A DNA stretch of 37,579 nt, taken from assembly GCA_903970595.1 (NCBI GenBank), contig CAJCJI010000327.1, forward strand, positions 1 to 37,579, written 5' to 3'. The position numbers and the translations under genes were made by a program. The stretch comes from Verrucomicrobiota bacterium. Lineage in GTDB: Bacteria; Pseudomonadota; Gammaproteobacteria; Nevskiales; Nevskiaceae. Numbering within the stretch: position 1 is the first letter of the stretch; every line of letters starts with the position of its first letter. The notes under the pieces were generated by a model. It was given only the letters and a program-made list of their open reading frames with translations. It did no database searches and was not told where the DNA came from. Positions 1 to 8,043 of this stretch are shown here, one piece after another.

Positions 1-168
1 GCTACGCCATCCGGCAAATCTCCAAAAATCCCCTGTCTCGGGGGGAGTCCTGCGGTAGGCCCGGGCCCTGATGCGGCGGCCGATCGGTGCTAAAGTGCGG
101 CCCCCTTTTCTCGCAAACGCGGGCGATCTGTACTCAACAGAAGCGCACCGCCTCCGTCTTCGATCCCG

Positions 169-1089
169 ATGAGCGCCTGGTTCAAGCATCTAACCGTCTA
201 CACCCTCGATTCGCACTGGAAAATCACCCCCGGCAAACTGGAGGAAGCGCTCGCCGCGCACCCGCTGCTGCCGTGCAACGCCGCCAGCATGCAGAGCCAG
301 GGCTGGGTGGCACCGCATGCCTCGTCCGGCATGGTCTACAGCCAGTCCAAGCAGATGCTGATCGCGCTCGGCACGCAGCAGCGCCTGCTGCCCGCCGCGG
401 TGATCAACCAGACCGTGAAGCAGCGCGCCGCCGCCCTGGAGAAGACCCAGGGCTTCGCTCCGGGCCGCAAGCAGCTGCGCGACCTCAAGGAGCGCGTCGC
501 GGACGAGCTGCGGCCACGCGCCTTCGTACGCGAGAAAACCGTGCGCGCCTGGCTGGACCTGTCGAACCATCGCATGATCGTCGACAGCTCCTCGCCCAAG
601 GTGGCCGAGAATCTGGCCTCGGTGCTGCGCAACGACCTGGGCGAGTTTCCCGCCGTGCCGCTGCAAACGCGCGACGCTCCCGGGGCCGTCATGACGGCCT
701 GGCTCACGGCGGGCAGCATTTCGAAGCAATTCGGCCTGGATCAGGACTGCGAACTGATCGCCAACGCACAGTCGAAAGCGGCGGTGCGCTACGTGCGGCA
801 CGGCCTGGAAGGCGCGGAGATACGCTCCCTGATCAAGGGCGGCAAAACGGTCAGCCGGGTAGGCCTGCTGTGGCGTGAACGGCTGTCGTTGGTATTGACC
901 GAGAAGGTGGAGGTCAAGCGCCTGCGTTTCGAGGCGATGGACGCCGAGGAGCCCGGAGCGCCGGGGACCGGCAAGTCAGGCAAACAGGATGAGGCCGAGT
1001 TCGAAGCCAATTTCACCCTGATGACGGGCGAATTGAGCGCACTGACCGACGACCTCATCGGCCAGTTGGGGGGTCTGAGGGTCGATTAA
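169..1089 (+). CDS. rdgC: Recombination-associated protein RdgC
   Basis: Encodes 306 residues, the usual length of RdgC (about 300), a ring-forming DNA-binding protein of beta- and gammaproteobacteria that coats double-stranded DNA and restrains RecA in the nucleoid. The match rests on the N-terminus (MSAWFKHLTVY), the WVAPH segment near residue 46, the run of basic and charged residues at 75-120 including the LPAAVIN segment, and the acidic C-terminal part with the FEANFTLM-TGELS segment, all typical of the family. The ATG at 169 begins directly with the conserved N-terminus; longer reading frames here are out of frame. It is a single gene with no partner on the same strand. Family assignment is recognition from sequence; no function was tested. 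Confidence 0.95.
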   Translation: MSAWFKHLTVYTLDSHWKITPGKLEEALAAHPLLPCNAASMQSQGWVAPHASSGMVYSQSKQMLIALGTQQRLLPAAVINQTVKQRAAALEKTQGFAPGRKQLRDLKERVADELRPRAFVREKTVRAWLDLSNHRMIVDSSSPKVAENLASVLRNDLGEFPAVPLQTRDAPGAVMTAWLTAGSISKQFGLDQDCELIANAQSKAAVRYVRHGLEGAEIRSLIKGGKTVSRVGLLWRERLSLVLTEKVEVKRLRFEAMDAEEPGAPGTGKSGKQDEAEFEANFTLMTGELSALTDDLIGQLGGLRVD

Positions 1090-1161
1090 AGCTTGCAAGC
1101 CCCCTGCGAGAGCTTGCCCCTACGAGAGGAGCTTGCGTCCGGAGAAGCGTACTTGCCTTAT

Positions 1162-1195
1162 CGGCCGCCTGATCCATTCAGGTCTTCGGCGGCCG
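1162..1195. terminator. Inverted repeat between convergent genes
   Basis: Perfect 8-base inverted repeat CGGCCGCC / GGCGGCCG with an 18-base loop lies between the ends of rdgC and the histidine-rich gene. No T-run follows on either strand, so intrinsic termination is uncertain. Just before it, AGCTTGC occurs three times (1090, 1111, 1130). Confidence 0.3.
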
Positions 1196-1217
1196 TTGCC
1201 CGGACTTGACGCGCGGT

Positions 1218-1364
1218 TTAGTGCGCGACTTTCTTGTGGTGGTGCTTGGCGTGGTGGTGAGCCTTGTGATGGGCCTTGTGATGGTGCGCGGGCGGCTGGG
1301 CGAAAGCCACGCTACTCGCAAGCATGCCGGCGCTCACCATGAGCGCAGCGAGAATCTTCTTCAT
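1218..1364 (-). CDS. Very short histidine-rich secreted protein
   Basis: A 48-codon minus-strand gene. It begins MKKILAALMV, continues through a classic hydrophobic signal core and ends the signal at a VAFA site (cleavage predicted after residue 22). The mature part is only about 26 residues and is almost entirely His, Lys and Ala (motifs AHHHKAHHKAHHHAKHHHKK). An AGGAA ribosome site lies six bases before the ATG (plus-strand 1371-1375), which strongly supports translation. The product should be exported to the periplasm, where its clustered histidines could bind Ni, Zn, Cu or Co; that role is inference. It is convergent with rdgC and divergent from the S53 peptidase gene. No named family is recognised. 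Confidence 0.8.
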   Translation of the reverse strand: MKKILAALMVSAGMLASSVAFAQPPAHHHKAHHKAHHHAKHHHKKVAH

Positions 1365-1542
1365 CGTGTATTCCTGGGTCGGTTGATCGCGGCCGAAATT
1401 GCGCCGCGCGATTATGATAACGGAGGACAGCGGTCAATTGCGCGTAGTTCAGGTTACGAACCGGAAAATTGTTTCACGGCCTCCCGGGCATGTACGCTTT
1501 GGGGATAGGCGTGTGACAATCCGGAGATACTGGTCTGATTTT

Positions 1543-3645
1543 ATGGGAACCATGCGCCGTTGGCTGACCCTGGCAAGCTGCCATCGGCTGGCATTGACCA
1601 TCCTGGCCGGAATTTGCATGGTCGGCCCAGCCCAGGCCGCGCCGCAGAACCGGATCAGCGGAAATCTGGAAGCGACTCCCAGCCTGCCGTTGCGGGGCAG
1701 CACGCATGCCCTGGCCCAGGCTCGCTACGACGTCGGCCGGCTCGACCCGAATCGAGTCCTGCACGGGGTGACGATGTACTTCTCCCCGTCGCCGGGCCAG
1801 CAGGCCGAACTCGACGAGCTGCTGCGCGAACTGCAGGATCCACGGTCTGCCAATTTCCACGCCTGGCTGACGCCGCGGGAATATGCCGGCCGCTTCGGCA
1901 TCTCTACGGCGGATCGCGACAAGATCGAAGCCTGGCTGCGAGCCCGGAGCCTGACACCGGAGGCCGTGGCCGCCGGTGAAACCCAGGTCCGCTTCGGCGG
2001 CCGGACCGGCGATATCGAGACGGCATTCGGCACCGAGTTTCATCGCTATCAGGTGGACGGCGAGCGCCACTTCGCCAATGCGTCCAACCTGTCCCTGCCG
2101 GCAGCGCTGTCGGGCATGGTCGTGGGATTTCGCGGCCTGAACGATTTTCGTCCGCATCCGCAGATTCGAAGAGCGGCGCCGCGCTTCACCTCAAGCATCT
2201 CGGGCGACAATTACCTGGCCCCGGGTGATCTTGCCGTGATCTACGACATCAATCCGCTTTACAGCGCCAGTCCAGCCATTACCGGTTCCGGTGTGAAGAT
2301 CGCCGTGGTCGGCCAGACCCCGGTCAATCTCAGCGACATCGCCGACTTTCGCACGGCCGCCGCGGGTTTGGGCGTCAACCTGCCGGTGACAGTGCCGATC
2401 GACAGCGGCTCGGATACGCCGGAGGCGGGCTCCGAGGATCTGGTCGAATCGGACCTCGATCTGGAATGGTCGGGTGCCATCGCCAGGGAAGCCACCATCG
2501 AGTTTGTGTATTCGCGTCTGAACAATGGCAACAACGACAACGTCATCGACGCGCTGAACTATGCCATCACGCACGATGTGGCGCCGATCATCAGCATGAG
2601 CTACGGCGACTGCGAGCCCGACGAGACATCGTTCATTACGACCGGCGAAACCTGGCTGCAGCAAGCCAATGCGCAAGGACAGACGCTGGTGATTGCCTCG
2701 GGAGATACCGGTGCCGCGGATTGCGATACCGGCGCAAGCGCGGGCAGCGGCTTAGCCGTGGATTATCCGGCATCGTCGGCGTACGCCACGGGCGTCGGCG
2801 GCACCGAATTCGATGAGGGCAGCAATGGCGCGAGCTATTGGGCGAAAGCCGGCAGCACCGACGTGATCAATTCGGCCCTGTCGTATATTCCAGAAGTGGT
2901 CTGGAACGATACCGCCGCGACCGGCACGCTCGACGCCACCGGCGGCGGCGCGAGCAGTGTCTTCAGCAAGCCAGCCTGGCAGACCGGCACCGGCGTGCCG
3001 GCGGAGAATGCGCGCTACGTGCCGGACATTGCGTTCGCCGCATCCAACACCCACGACGAATATCTGTATTGCACAACCAACTCCTCCGGTCAGGCCAGCT
3101 GCGACAATGGCACGTTTCGCCTGGTCAGCAGCGATTCGAACGTCGACAACGACTTGACCGTGGCGGGGGGCACCTCGTTCGGAGCGCCGCTGTTCGCCGG
3201 GGTGCTGGCCCTGGCCATCCAGGAAACCGGCGCCAGCGGCGGCCTGGGCAATGTCAATCCACGCTTGTATCAGCTCGCCGCCAGCACCCCCGCGGCATTT
3301 CACGACATCACCGGCGGCAACAACGATGTGCCCTGCGTCATTGGCAGCGCCGACTGCGGCAACGTCGGCAGCTTTGGATATTCCGCCGGGGTCGGCTACG
3401 ACCCCACCACCGGCTTGGGCACCATCGACGTATCCCTGCTTGTCCGCAATTGGGACGCGGTCAGCGGCAGTTCGTCCTCTTCTTCCGGCGGCAGTTCATC
3501 GTCGGGCAGTTCGTCCTCCTCTGACGGTCCTTCCGGTTCCAGCGGCGCCTCCGGGTCGGGCGGCGGGGGAGGGGCCTGGTCGCCCGAAATGTTATTGCTG
3601 CTGTCATCGCTGCCCTGGCTCCGTCGCCGCCGACGATTCGCCTGA
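1543..3645 (+). CDS. Secreted S53 (sedolisin/kumamolisin) peptidase with GlyGly-CTERM-like tail
   Basis: A 700-residue pro-kumamolisin-type serine-carboxyl endopeptidase. Residues 1-33 form a signal peptide ending AQA-A; about 35-205 are the activation prodomain; about 215-635 the S53 catalytic domain. Visible residues: Glu302 and Asp306 (E-S-D-L-D), oxyanion Asp356 (SYGD), nucleophile Ser545 (GGTSFGAP), and the calcium site pair DI at 588-589 with GYD at 618-620. After the domain comes a Ser/Gly linker (about 641-677), then a short hydrophobic stretch and RRRRR at the C-terminus, the layout of GlyGly-CTERM sorting tails processed by rhombosortase and used with type II secretion. The frame is open upstream to 1399, but the signal peptide places the start at the ATG at 1543 or 1552. 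No rhombosortase is in the window. Confidence 0.92.
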   Translation: MGTMRRWLTLASCHRLALTILAGICMVGPAQAAPQNRISGNLEATPSLPLRGSTHALAQARYDVGRLDPNRVLHGVTMYFSPSPGQQAELDELLRELQDPRSANFHAWLTPREYAGRFGISTADRDKIEAWLRARSLTPEAVAAGETQVRFGGRTGDIETAFGTEFHRYQVDGERHFANASNLSLPAALSGMVVGFRGLNDFRPHPQIRRAAPRFTSSISGDNYLAPGDLAVIYDINPLYSASPAITGSGVKIAVVGQTPVNLSDIADFRTAAAGLGVNLPVTVPIDSGSDTPEAGSEDLVESDLDLEWSGAIAREATIEFVYSRLNNGNNDNVIDALNYAITHDVAPIISMSYGDCEPDETSFITTGETWLQQANAQGQTLVIASGDTGAADCDTGASAGSGLAVDYPASSAYATGVGGTEFDEGSNGASYWAKAGSTDVINSALSYIPEVVWNDTAATGTLDATGGGASSVFSKPAWQTGTGVPAENARYVPDIAFAASNTHDEYLYCTTNSSGQASCDNGTFRLVSSDSNVDNDLTVAGGTSFGAPLFAGVLALAIQETGASGGLGNVNPRLYQLAASTPAAFHDITGGNNDVPCVIGSADCGNVGSFGYSAGVGYDPTTGLGTIDVSLLVRNWDAVSGSSSSSSGGSSSSGSSSSSDGPSGSSGASGSGGGGGAWSPEMLLLLSSLPWLRRRRRFA

Positions 3646-3725
3646 GGCCTTCCGAAGGTCCAGCAGGTTTCCGATAAACTATGGGAGACCAAATATTTAA
3701 CACCAGCCCAAGAACAGGAAATGTC

Positions 3726-4898
3726 ATGAGTGAAGTGAAGGAAGTGCCGGCGGCCGCGCCTGCCGGTCCAAAACCGAAAAAATCCGTCGCCCTGTCCGGC
3801 GTGACCGCCGGCAATACCGCCCTGTGCACGGTCGGCCGCACCGGCAATGACTTGCACTACCGCGGCTACGACATCCTGGATGTGGCCGACTGTTGCGAGT
3901 TCGAGGAAATCGCCCACCTGCTGGTGCACGGCAAGCTGCCGACCCAGGCGGAGCTGAAGGCTTACAAGGCCAAGCTCAAGTCCCTGCGCGGCCTGCCGGC
4001 GAGCGTCAAGTCCGCCCTGGAGGCCCTGCCTGCGGCCTCGCACCCGATGGACGTGATGCGCACCGGTGTTTCGGCCCTGGGCTGCGCCCTGCCGGAGAAA
4101 GACGACCACAACCATCCCGGCGCCCGCGACATCGCCGACAAGCTGATGGCCAGCCTGGGCTCCATGCTGCTGTATTGGTACCACTACGCCGTCAACGGCA
4201 ACTTCATCGACGTGGAGACCGACGACGACTCCATCGGCGGCCATTTCCTGCACCTGCTGCATGGCACCGAGCCGCCGAAGTCCTGGGTCAAGGCGATGCA
4301 CACCAGCCTGATCCTCTACGCCGAGCACGAATTCAACGCCAGCACCTTCACCTGCCGGGTCATCGCCGGCACCGGCTCGGACATGCATTCCGCCATCACC
4401 GGCGGCATCGGCGCCCTGCGCGGCCCCAAGCACGGCGGCGCCAACGAAGTGGCCTTCGAGATCCAGAAGCGCTACGACAGCCCCGACGAGGCGGAAGCCG
4501 ACATCGTCAAGCGTGTCGCCAACAAGGAAGTCGTCATCGGTTTCGGCCACCCGGTCTATACCATTTCCGATCCGCGCAACAAGGTGATCAAGGAAGTGGC
4601 GCGCAAGCTCAGCAAGGAGCAGGACAACACCAAGATGTTCGACATCGCCGAGCGTCTCGAGTCGGTGATGTGGCGCGAGAAAAAGATGTTTCCCAACCTG
4701 GACTGGTTCAGCGCCGTCAGCTACCACATGATGGGCGTGCCGACCGCGATGTTCACGCCGCTGTTCGTCATCGCCCGCACGTCGGGCTGGTCGGCGCACA
4801 TCATCGAGCAGCGCATCGACGGCAAGATCATACGGCCTTCGGCCAATTACACCGGGCCGGAGGATCTGCAGTTCGTGCCGATCGACAAGCGGCGCTAG
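3726..4898 (+). CDS. prpC: 2-methylcitrate synthase
   Basis: A 390-residue citrate synthase-fold enzyme that condenses propionyl-CoA with oxaloacetate to 2-methylcitrate, the first committed step of propionate breakdown. It matches PrpC rather than GltA: the LHYRGYDI segment near 43-50, GFGHPVYTI (GltA has GHRVY), [12 protein letters not shown] and the IIRPSANY ending. The catalytic set is in place: His236 (KHGGANE), His275 (GFGHP) and Asp326 (NLDWF), within one residue of the E. coli numbering. The ATG at 3726 has AGGAA five bases upstream (3716-3720); an upstream in-frame start at 3681 has none. The usual partners prpB, acnD/prpF or prpD and prpR are absent, so the gene stands alone. Confidence 0.93.
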   Translation: MSEVKEVPAAAPAGPKPKKSVALSGVTAGNTALCTVGRTGNDLHYRGYDILDVADCCEFEEIAHLLVHGKLPTQAELKAYKAKLKSLRGLPASVKSALEALPAASHPMDVMRTGVSALGCALPEKDDHNHPGARDIADKLMASLGSMLLYWYHYAVNGNFIDVETDDDSIGGHFLHLLHGTEPPKSWVKAMHTSLILYAEHEFNASTFTCRVIAGTGSDMHSAITGGIGALRGPKHGGANEVAFEIQKRYDSPDEAEADIVKRVANKEVVIGFGHPVYTISDPRNKVIKEVARKLSKEQDNTKMFDIAERLESVMWREKKMFPNLDWFSAVSYHMMGVPTAMFTPLFVIARTSGWSAHIIEQRIDGKIIRPSANYTGPEDLQFVPIDKRR

Positions 4899-4930
4899 CC
4901 GCAGGCGAGGGCTGGGGGCAGGGCCGGGAA

Positions 4931-4988
4931 GGCGCGGCGGCTTGCTGCTCGCCGCTGCTCTCCCGCCGCGCCGGCTCAAGCGTTTTTT
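4931..4988 (+). terminator. Candidate terminator of prpC
   Basis: A perfect 10-base GC-rich inverted repeat GGCGCGGCGG (4931-4940) / CCGCCGCGCC (4963-4972) is followed, ten bases later, by six T residues (4983-4988). The T-run is further from the stem than in a canonical intrinsic terminator. It lies inside the 3' part of the convergent acyltransferase frame. Confidence 0.4.
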
Positions 4989-6149
4989 CAAGCCGCTGGA
5001 CGGCCGCTCCACCAGCCAGTAGGCGAGTGCGCCGCAGGCCAGCGAGGCCAGGACGTTCTGCGGCCAGGCCGTCCAGAACCAGGCGTTGCGGTAAACCTCC
5101 GGCGGCCCGAGGAACAGCTGCTGCCACAGATAGATGCTGTATGAGGCCAGGCCCAGCCAGCGCAGCGGCGCGATCGACAGGGCGCGGCGCAGCAGGCCGT
5201 CCTCCATCACGCTCTCCGCCACTATGGCAAACGTGGCCAGCGGCATGACCAGCGCCTCCAGCACGGTCGCCAGCTCCAGGTCCTGCCCATCGCGCTTGAA
5301 GCAGCTGGCGGCCACCGCGCAGGGCGGCAGGAGCCATAATGCCGCGCGGCGCAGACTGCGGCGCTGACGCAGCCGGTCAAAGGTCCGCTGCCGCATGTGC
5401 AGCAGTACCGCCAGCAGGCAACCGCCCGACAGGTAGGGAATACAGGGCAGCACGTTCAGCAGCCGTGGCGGCATCAGCAGCAGACCGCCCAGTGCCAGCA
5501 GCGGACTGCCTGCAAGCAGCACCAGCAGAAAGCCGGCGGCACGCCTGCTGCGGACCAGGGGCAGGAACAGCAATGGCCAGAACAGATAGAACTGCTCCTC
5601 CATCGACAGGCTCCAGAAATGGCCAAAGAACCAGTCGCCTTCAAAGAAATGGAGGTTGGTGGTAAAGGTCATGGCGCTAAGCAGCGAGTGCCAATGCCAG
5701 TCCTGCAGGCCCAGGCTCGCCGCCAGGCCGATGCTGGCGCAGGCCGCGGCGAACGGCGGCAGGATGCGCAAGGCGCGGCGCTCCCAGAAGCCGGACAAGC
5801 TCAAGCTGCCGCTGCGCTGCCACTCGCGCAGCATCAGCAGGCTGATGATGAAGCCGCTGACGGTGAAAAACAGGTAGACGCCGAGCAGGCCGAGATCCCG
5901 CATCGGCCACAGGAAAGCAGGCGCGCCGCTGCTGCGTGCGGCATGTCCGAACAGTACGATGGCGATCGATAGCGCGCGCACGCCGTCGAGACCGTCGATG
6001 CGCTTGGGCAAGGCGTCCGGCTGCTGTCGCGGCACGGGCGCATGGACGACAGGCCCGGAGTTTGCGTTCGGGCGCCTTCGATCCAGATGTGTGCGCACCC
6101 TGATCGGAGGGCGCGGGCGGGCTTCACTGCCCTTGACCACGGGTTCCAT
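4950..6149 (-). CDS. Membrane acyltransferase 3 family (OafA/YrhL-like), 3' end unresolved
   Basis: Integral-membrane acyltransferase 3 protein, a family that moves acetyl or other acyl groups onto surface sugars such as O-antigen or exopolysaccharide. Visible: the DGVRALS opening with catalytic-type His69, YLFFTVSGF at 92-100, the basic FWERRALRILP at 121-131, WSLSMEEQFYLFWP at 179-192, then about ten hydrophobic segments and the family-typical end AYWLVERPSSGLKKR near residue 390. I give the part supported by homology (400 codons). The frame itself does not stop there: it stays open to 3396, antisense through all of prpC. A run of six A residues at codons 388-389 is where a one-base loss would give an immediate TGA, so either a frameshift, a sequencing error or a real long tail is possible. 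Start ATG at 6149 has a weak AGGCGG ten bases upstream. Confidence 0.82.
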
Positions 6150-6253
6150 ACATTAGCGACCGCCTGCGTTGCAAAAAGTTTTTCGCTTTGGAAAGCTCCA
6201 GGGTTCTACGTGCGCGCCGGACCGGGATGTGCAGGGGGCGTGGGTGCGGCGGA

Positions 6254-6808
6254 TCAAACGAGGTACTGCGCGATCGCCGTCCGCCAGATGACGTAGGCCT
6301 CCGGCAGCAAGTGCAGATCGTCGGCGGTCAAATCCTGGCGCAGGCTGCCGTCGCCGCTGTCGAACAGCGGGAACAGGTCGATCCACCTGGCACTGCACTG
6401 TTCCGCCAGCCGGCGTAATCGCTCGTTAAGTGCATGGATTCTCGCCGTATAGGCCGGCGCCCGCGGCAGTACCGATTGCAGATAAAAGCCACAGGAGGGG
6501 AGGGCTTGCTGCAACTCCCCGAGAATTCTTGAGACATTGGCGACGATGACGTCTTCCGCAGTGCCGTGCTCCAGATCATTGGTGCCGATCATCAGGAACA
6601 GCTTCGAAGGATGGGCAGCGATAACCGGCGGCAGGCGGGCGAGAATATGTTCCGTGCGGTCGCCCTCGACGCCGAAATTGCGGAGCCGCACCCCGGGGAA
6701 CAAGGTGTCCCAGCTGCCTTGGAAGGTGATGCTGTCGCCCAGGAAGGCGACAAGGCCGGGCGTGGTTCCGCTAGCGGGAGTGCCGCGGCCTTGATCCGAA
6801 AGCTGCAT
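6254..6808 (-). CDS. SGNH/GDSL hydrolase
   Basis: A 184-residue single-domain esterase-type hydrolase of the SGNH superfamily. The four blocks are present: nucleophile Ser26 in FLGDSIT (block I), Gly in NFGVEGD at 44-50 (block II), Asn77 in IGTNDLE (block III), and Asp164 with His166 in ADDLHL (block V). No signal peptide is evident, so a cytoplasmic enzyme is likely; the family cleaves esters, including acyl groups on sugars or lipids, but the substrate here is not visible. It lies just downstream of nothing on its own strand except the acyltransferase 104 bases further on, so the pair could be cotranscribed (acyl addition and removal); this is inference. It is divergent from the transglutaminase-fold gene. 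Confidence 0.88.
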   Translation of the reverse strand: MQLSDQGRGTPASGTTPGLVAFLGDSITFQGSWDTLFPGVRLRNFGVEGDRTEHILARLPPVIAAHPSKLFLMIGTNDLEHGTAEDVIVANVSRILGELQQALPSCGFYLQSVLPRAPAYTARIHALNERLRRLAEQCSARWIDLFPLFDSGDGSLRQDLTADDLHLLPEAYVIWRTAIAQYLV

Positions 6809-7035
6809 CGGGGTCTTTCCTGGTCATGGGCTCAATAATGACGGCCGCGCCCGCCGTCCCCTGGAGTGAGACGACGCGGCGGCGATCGCAAAAAATCAGG
6901 CGGTGCAATATTCAGGCAGTTGGCCCGCCGGGGAAGTTCCCGCCCAGCCAGCCGCCGGATTTGAATTATTCACCTTGCCCCCTGTCTGAAGCACCGCCGC
7001 AATGAGCGTCGCGGACGAAACCTTGAGGAATGCCG

Positions 7036-8043
7036 ATGCCGACGATCTCGGTGATGCACAAAACTACTTATCGCTACGCCAAACCGGTACAGCTGGGCGA
7101 GCACCGGCTGATGTGCCGGCCGCGCGACAGCCACGACCTGCGCCTGATCGGCACCGGCCTGAGCATCACGCCCGCGGCGCGGGTGCGCTGGATGCATGAT
7201 GCCTTCGCCAACTCCATCGCCGTCGCCAGCTTCGGCGAGGAACCCGCGGCGGAACTGTGCTTCGAGTCGAGTTTCCGCGCCGAGCACTATCCCTCGGACC
7301 CCGGCCATATCGAGATCGAACCGTACGCCAGCGTCTATCCGTTTCACTACAGCTACGAGGAAATGCCCGACCTGGTCCGCACGGTGGAGCGCCATTACCC
7401 CGATCCGGAACGCCAGGTCGACCAGTGGGCGCGCGGCTTTCTCGGCGAGCAGCGCAGCTGCGACACCATGGACCTGCTGATGCGCATGAACCAGGCGATC
7501 AAGGAACAGTTCCCTTACGCCCGGCGCGAGGAGATGGGCACGCAGACGCCGCTGGAGACCTTGCACAAAAAATCCGGCAGCTGCCGCGACTTCGCGTTGT
7601 TCATGATGGAGGCGGTGCGCAGCCTGGGCTTTGCGGCGCGCTTCGTCTCCGGTTACCTGTATGACGAGGAATTGCTGGCGGCGGAGTCCGGAGTGGTCGG
7701 CGGCGGCGCCACGCATGCCTGGATGCAGGTGTTCCTGCCGGGCGCGGGCTGGGTGGAATTCGATCCGACCAATGCGCTGGCGGGCGGCAGGAACCTGATC
7801 CGCGTTGCCGTGGCGCGGGATGCGGCGCAGGCTGCGCCCTTGACCGGCAGCTTTACCGGCGCCGCGGCGGACTTCCTGGGCATGACCGTGGAAGTGACGG
7901 TGACCGCGGATGGACCGCAGCAGGATCAGGGCCAAAGTCAAAACCAAAGCCAAAACCAAAACCAGGTCCAAGCCCAAGCCCAGGCAGAAGCGCCAGCCGA
8001 ACCCGCGTCCGAATTCCAGGCACAATCATCCGGCAGCGGGTGA
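7036..8043 (+). CDS. Transglutaminase-like cysteine protein with Gln-repeat tail
   Basis: About 335 residues. An N-terminal beta-rich domain (about 1-105, HKTTYRY start) precedes a transglutaminase-like core carrying the triad Cys183 (SGSCRDF), His227 (GGATHAW) and Asp243 (WVEFDPTN). Bacterial members of this fold are mostly predicted cysteine peptidases or amidases rather than cross-linking enzymes. The protein has no signal peptide. The last 40 residues are a disordered tail of alternating X-Gln dipeptides followed by Ala/Glu/Pro. ATG at 7036 is chosen over 7030 because GAGGA (7025-7029) is six bases before it but directly abuts 7030. The 3' end overlaps the convergent FAD monooxygenase gene by 18 bases. 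Confidence 0.88.
   Translation: MPTISVMHKTTYRYAKPVQLGEHRLMCRPRDSHDLRLIGTGLSITPAARVRWMHDAFANSIAVASFGEEPAAELCFESSFRAEHYPSDPGHIEIEPYASVYPFHYSYEEMPDLVRTVERHYPDPERQVDQWARGFLGEQRSCDTMDLLMRMNQAIKEQFPYARREEMGTQTPLETLHKKSGSCRDFALFMMEAVRSLGFAARFVSGYLYDEELLAAESGVVGGGATHAWMQVFLPGAGWVEFDPTNALAGGRNLIRVAVARDAAQAAPLTGSFTGAAADFLGMTVEVTVTADGPQQDQGQSQNQSQNQNQVQAQAQAEAPAEPASEFQAQSSGSG
7931..7984 (+). repeat. Imperfect hexanucleotide tandem repeat (nine units)
   Basis: Nine consecutive six-base units of the form NCCAAR (gccaaa, gtcaaa, accaaa, gccaaa, accaaa, accagg, tccaag, cccaag, cccagg) encode the alternating X-Gln tail of the transglutaminase-fold protein. Unit length is a multiple of three, so gain or loss of units would change tail length without breaking the frame. 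Confidence 0.85.

Noticed and set aside
1399-1542. N-terminal extension of the S53 peptidase from an upstream TTG
   Set aside because: It would bury the signal peptide behind 48 polar residues; ATG at 1543 or 1552 fits export.
3396-4898. C-terminal 500 codons of the minus-strand acyltransferase frame as a true protein domain
   Set aside because: Sequence is antisense to the fully conserved prpC; no domain is recognisable. Kept only as a finding.
7002-7199. Short plus-strand frame starting upstream of the transglutaminase-fold gene
   Set aside because: Different frame, overlaps the real N-terminus and has no ribosome site.
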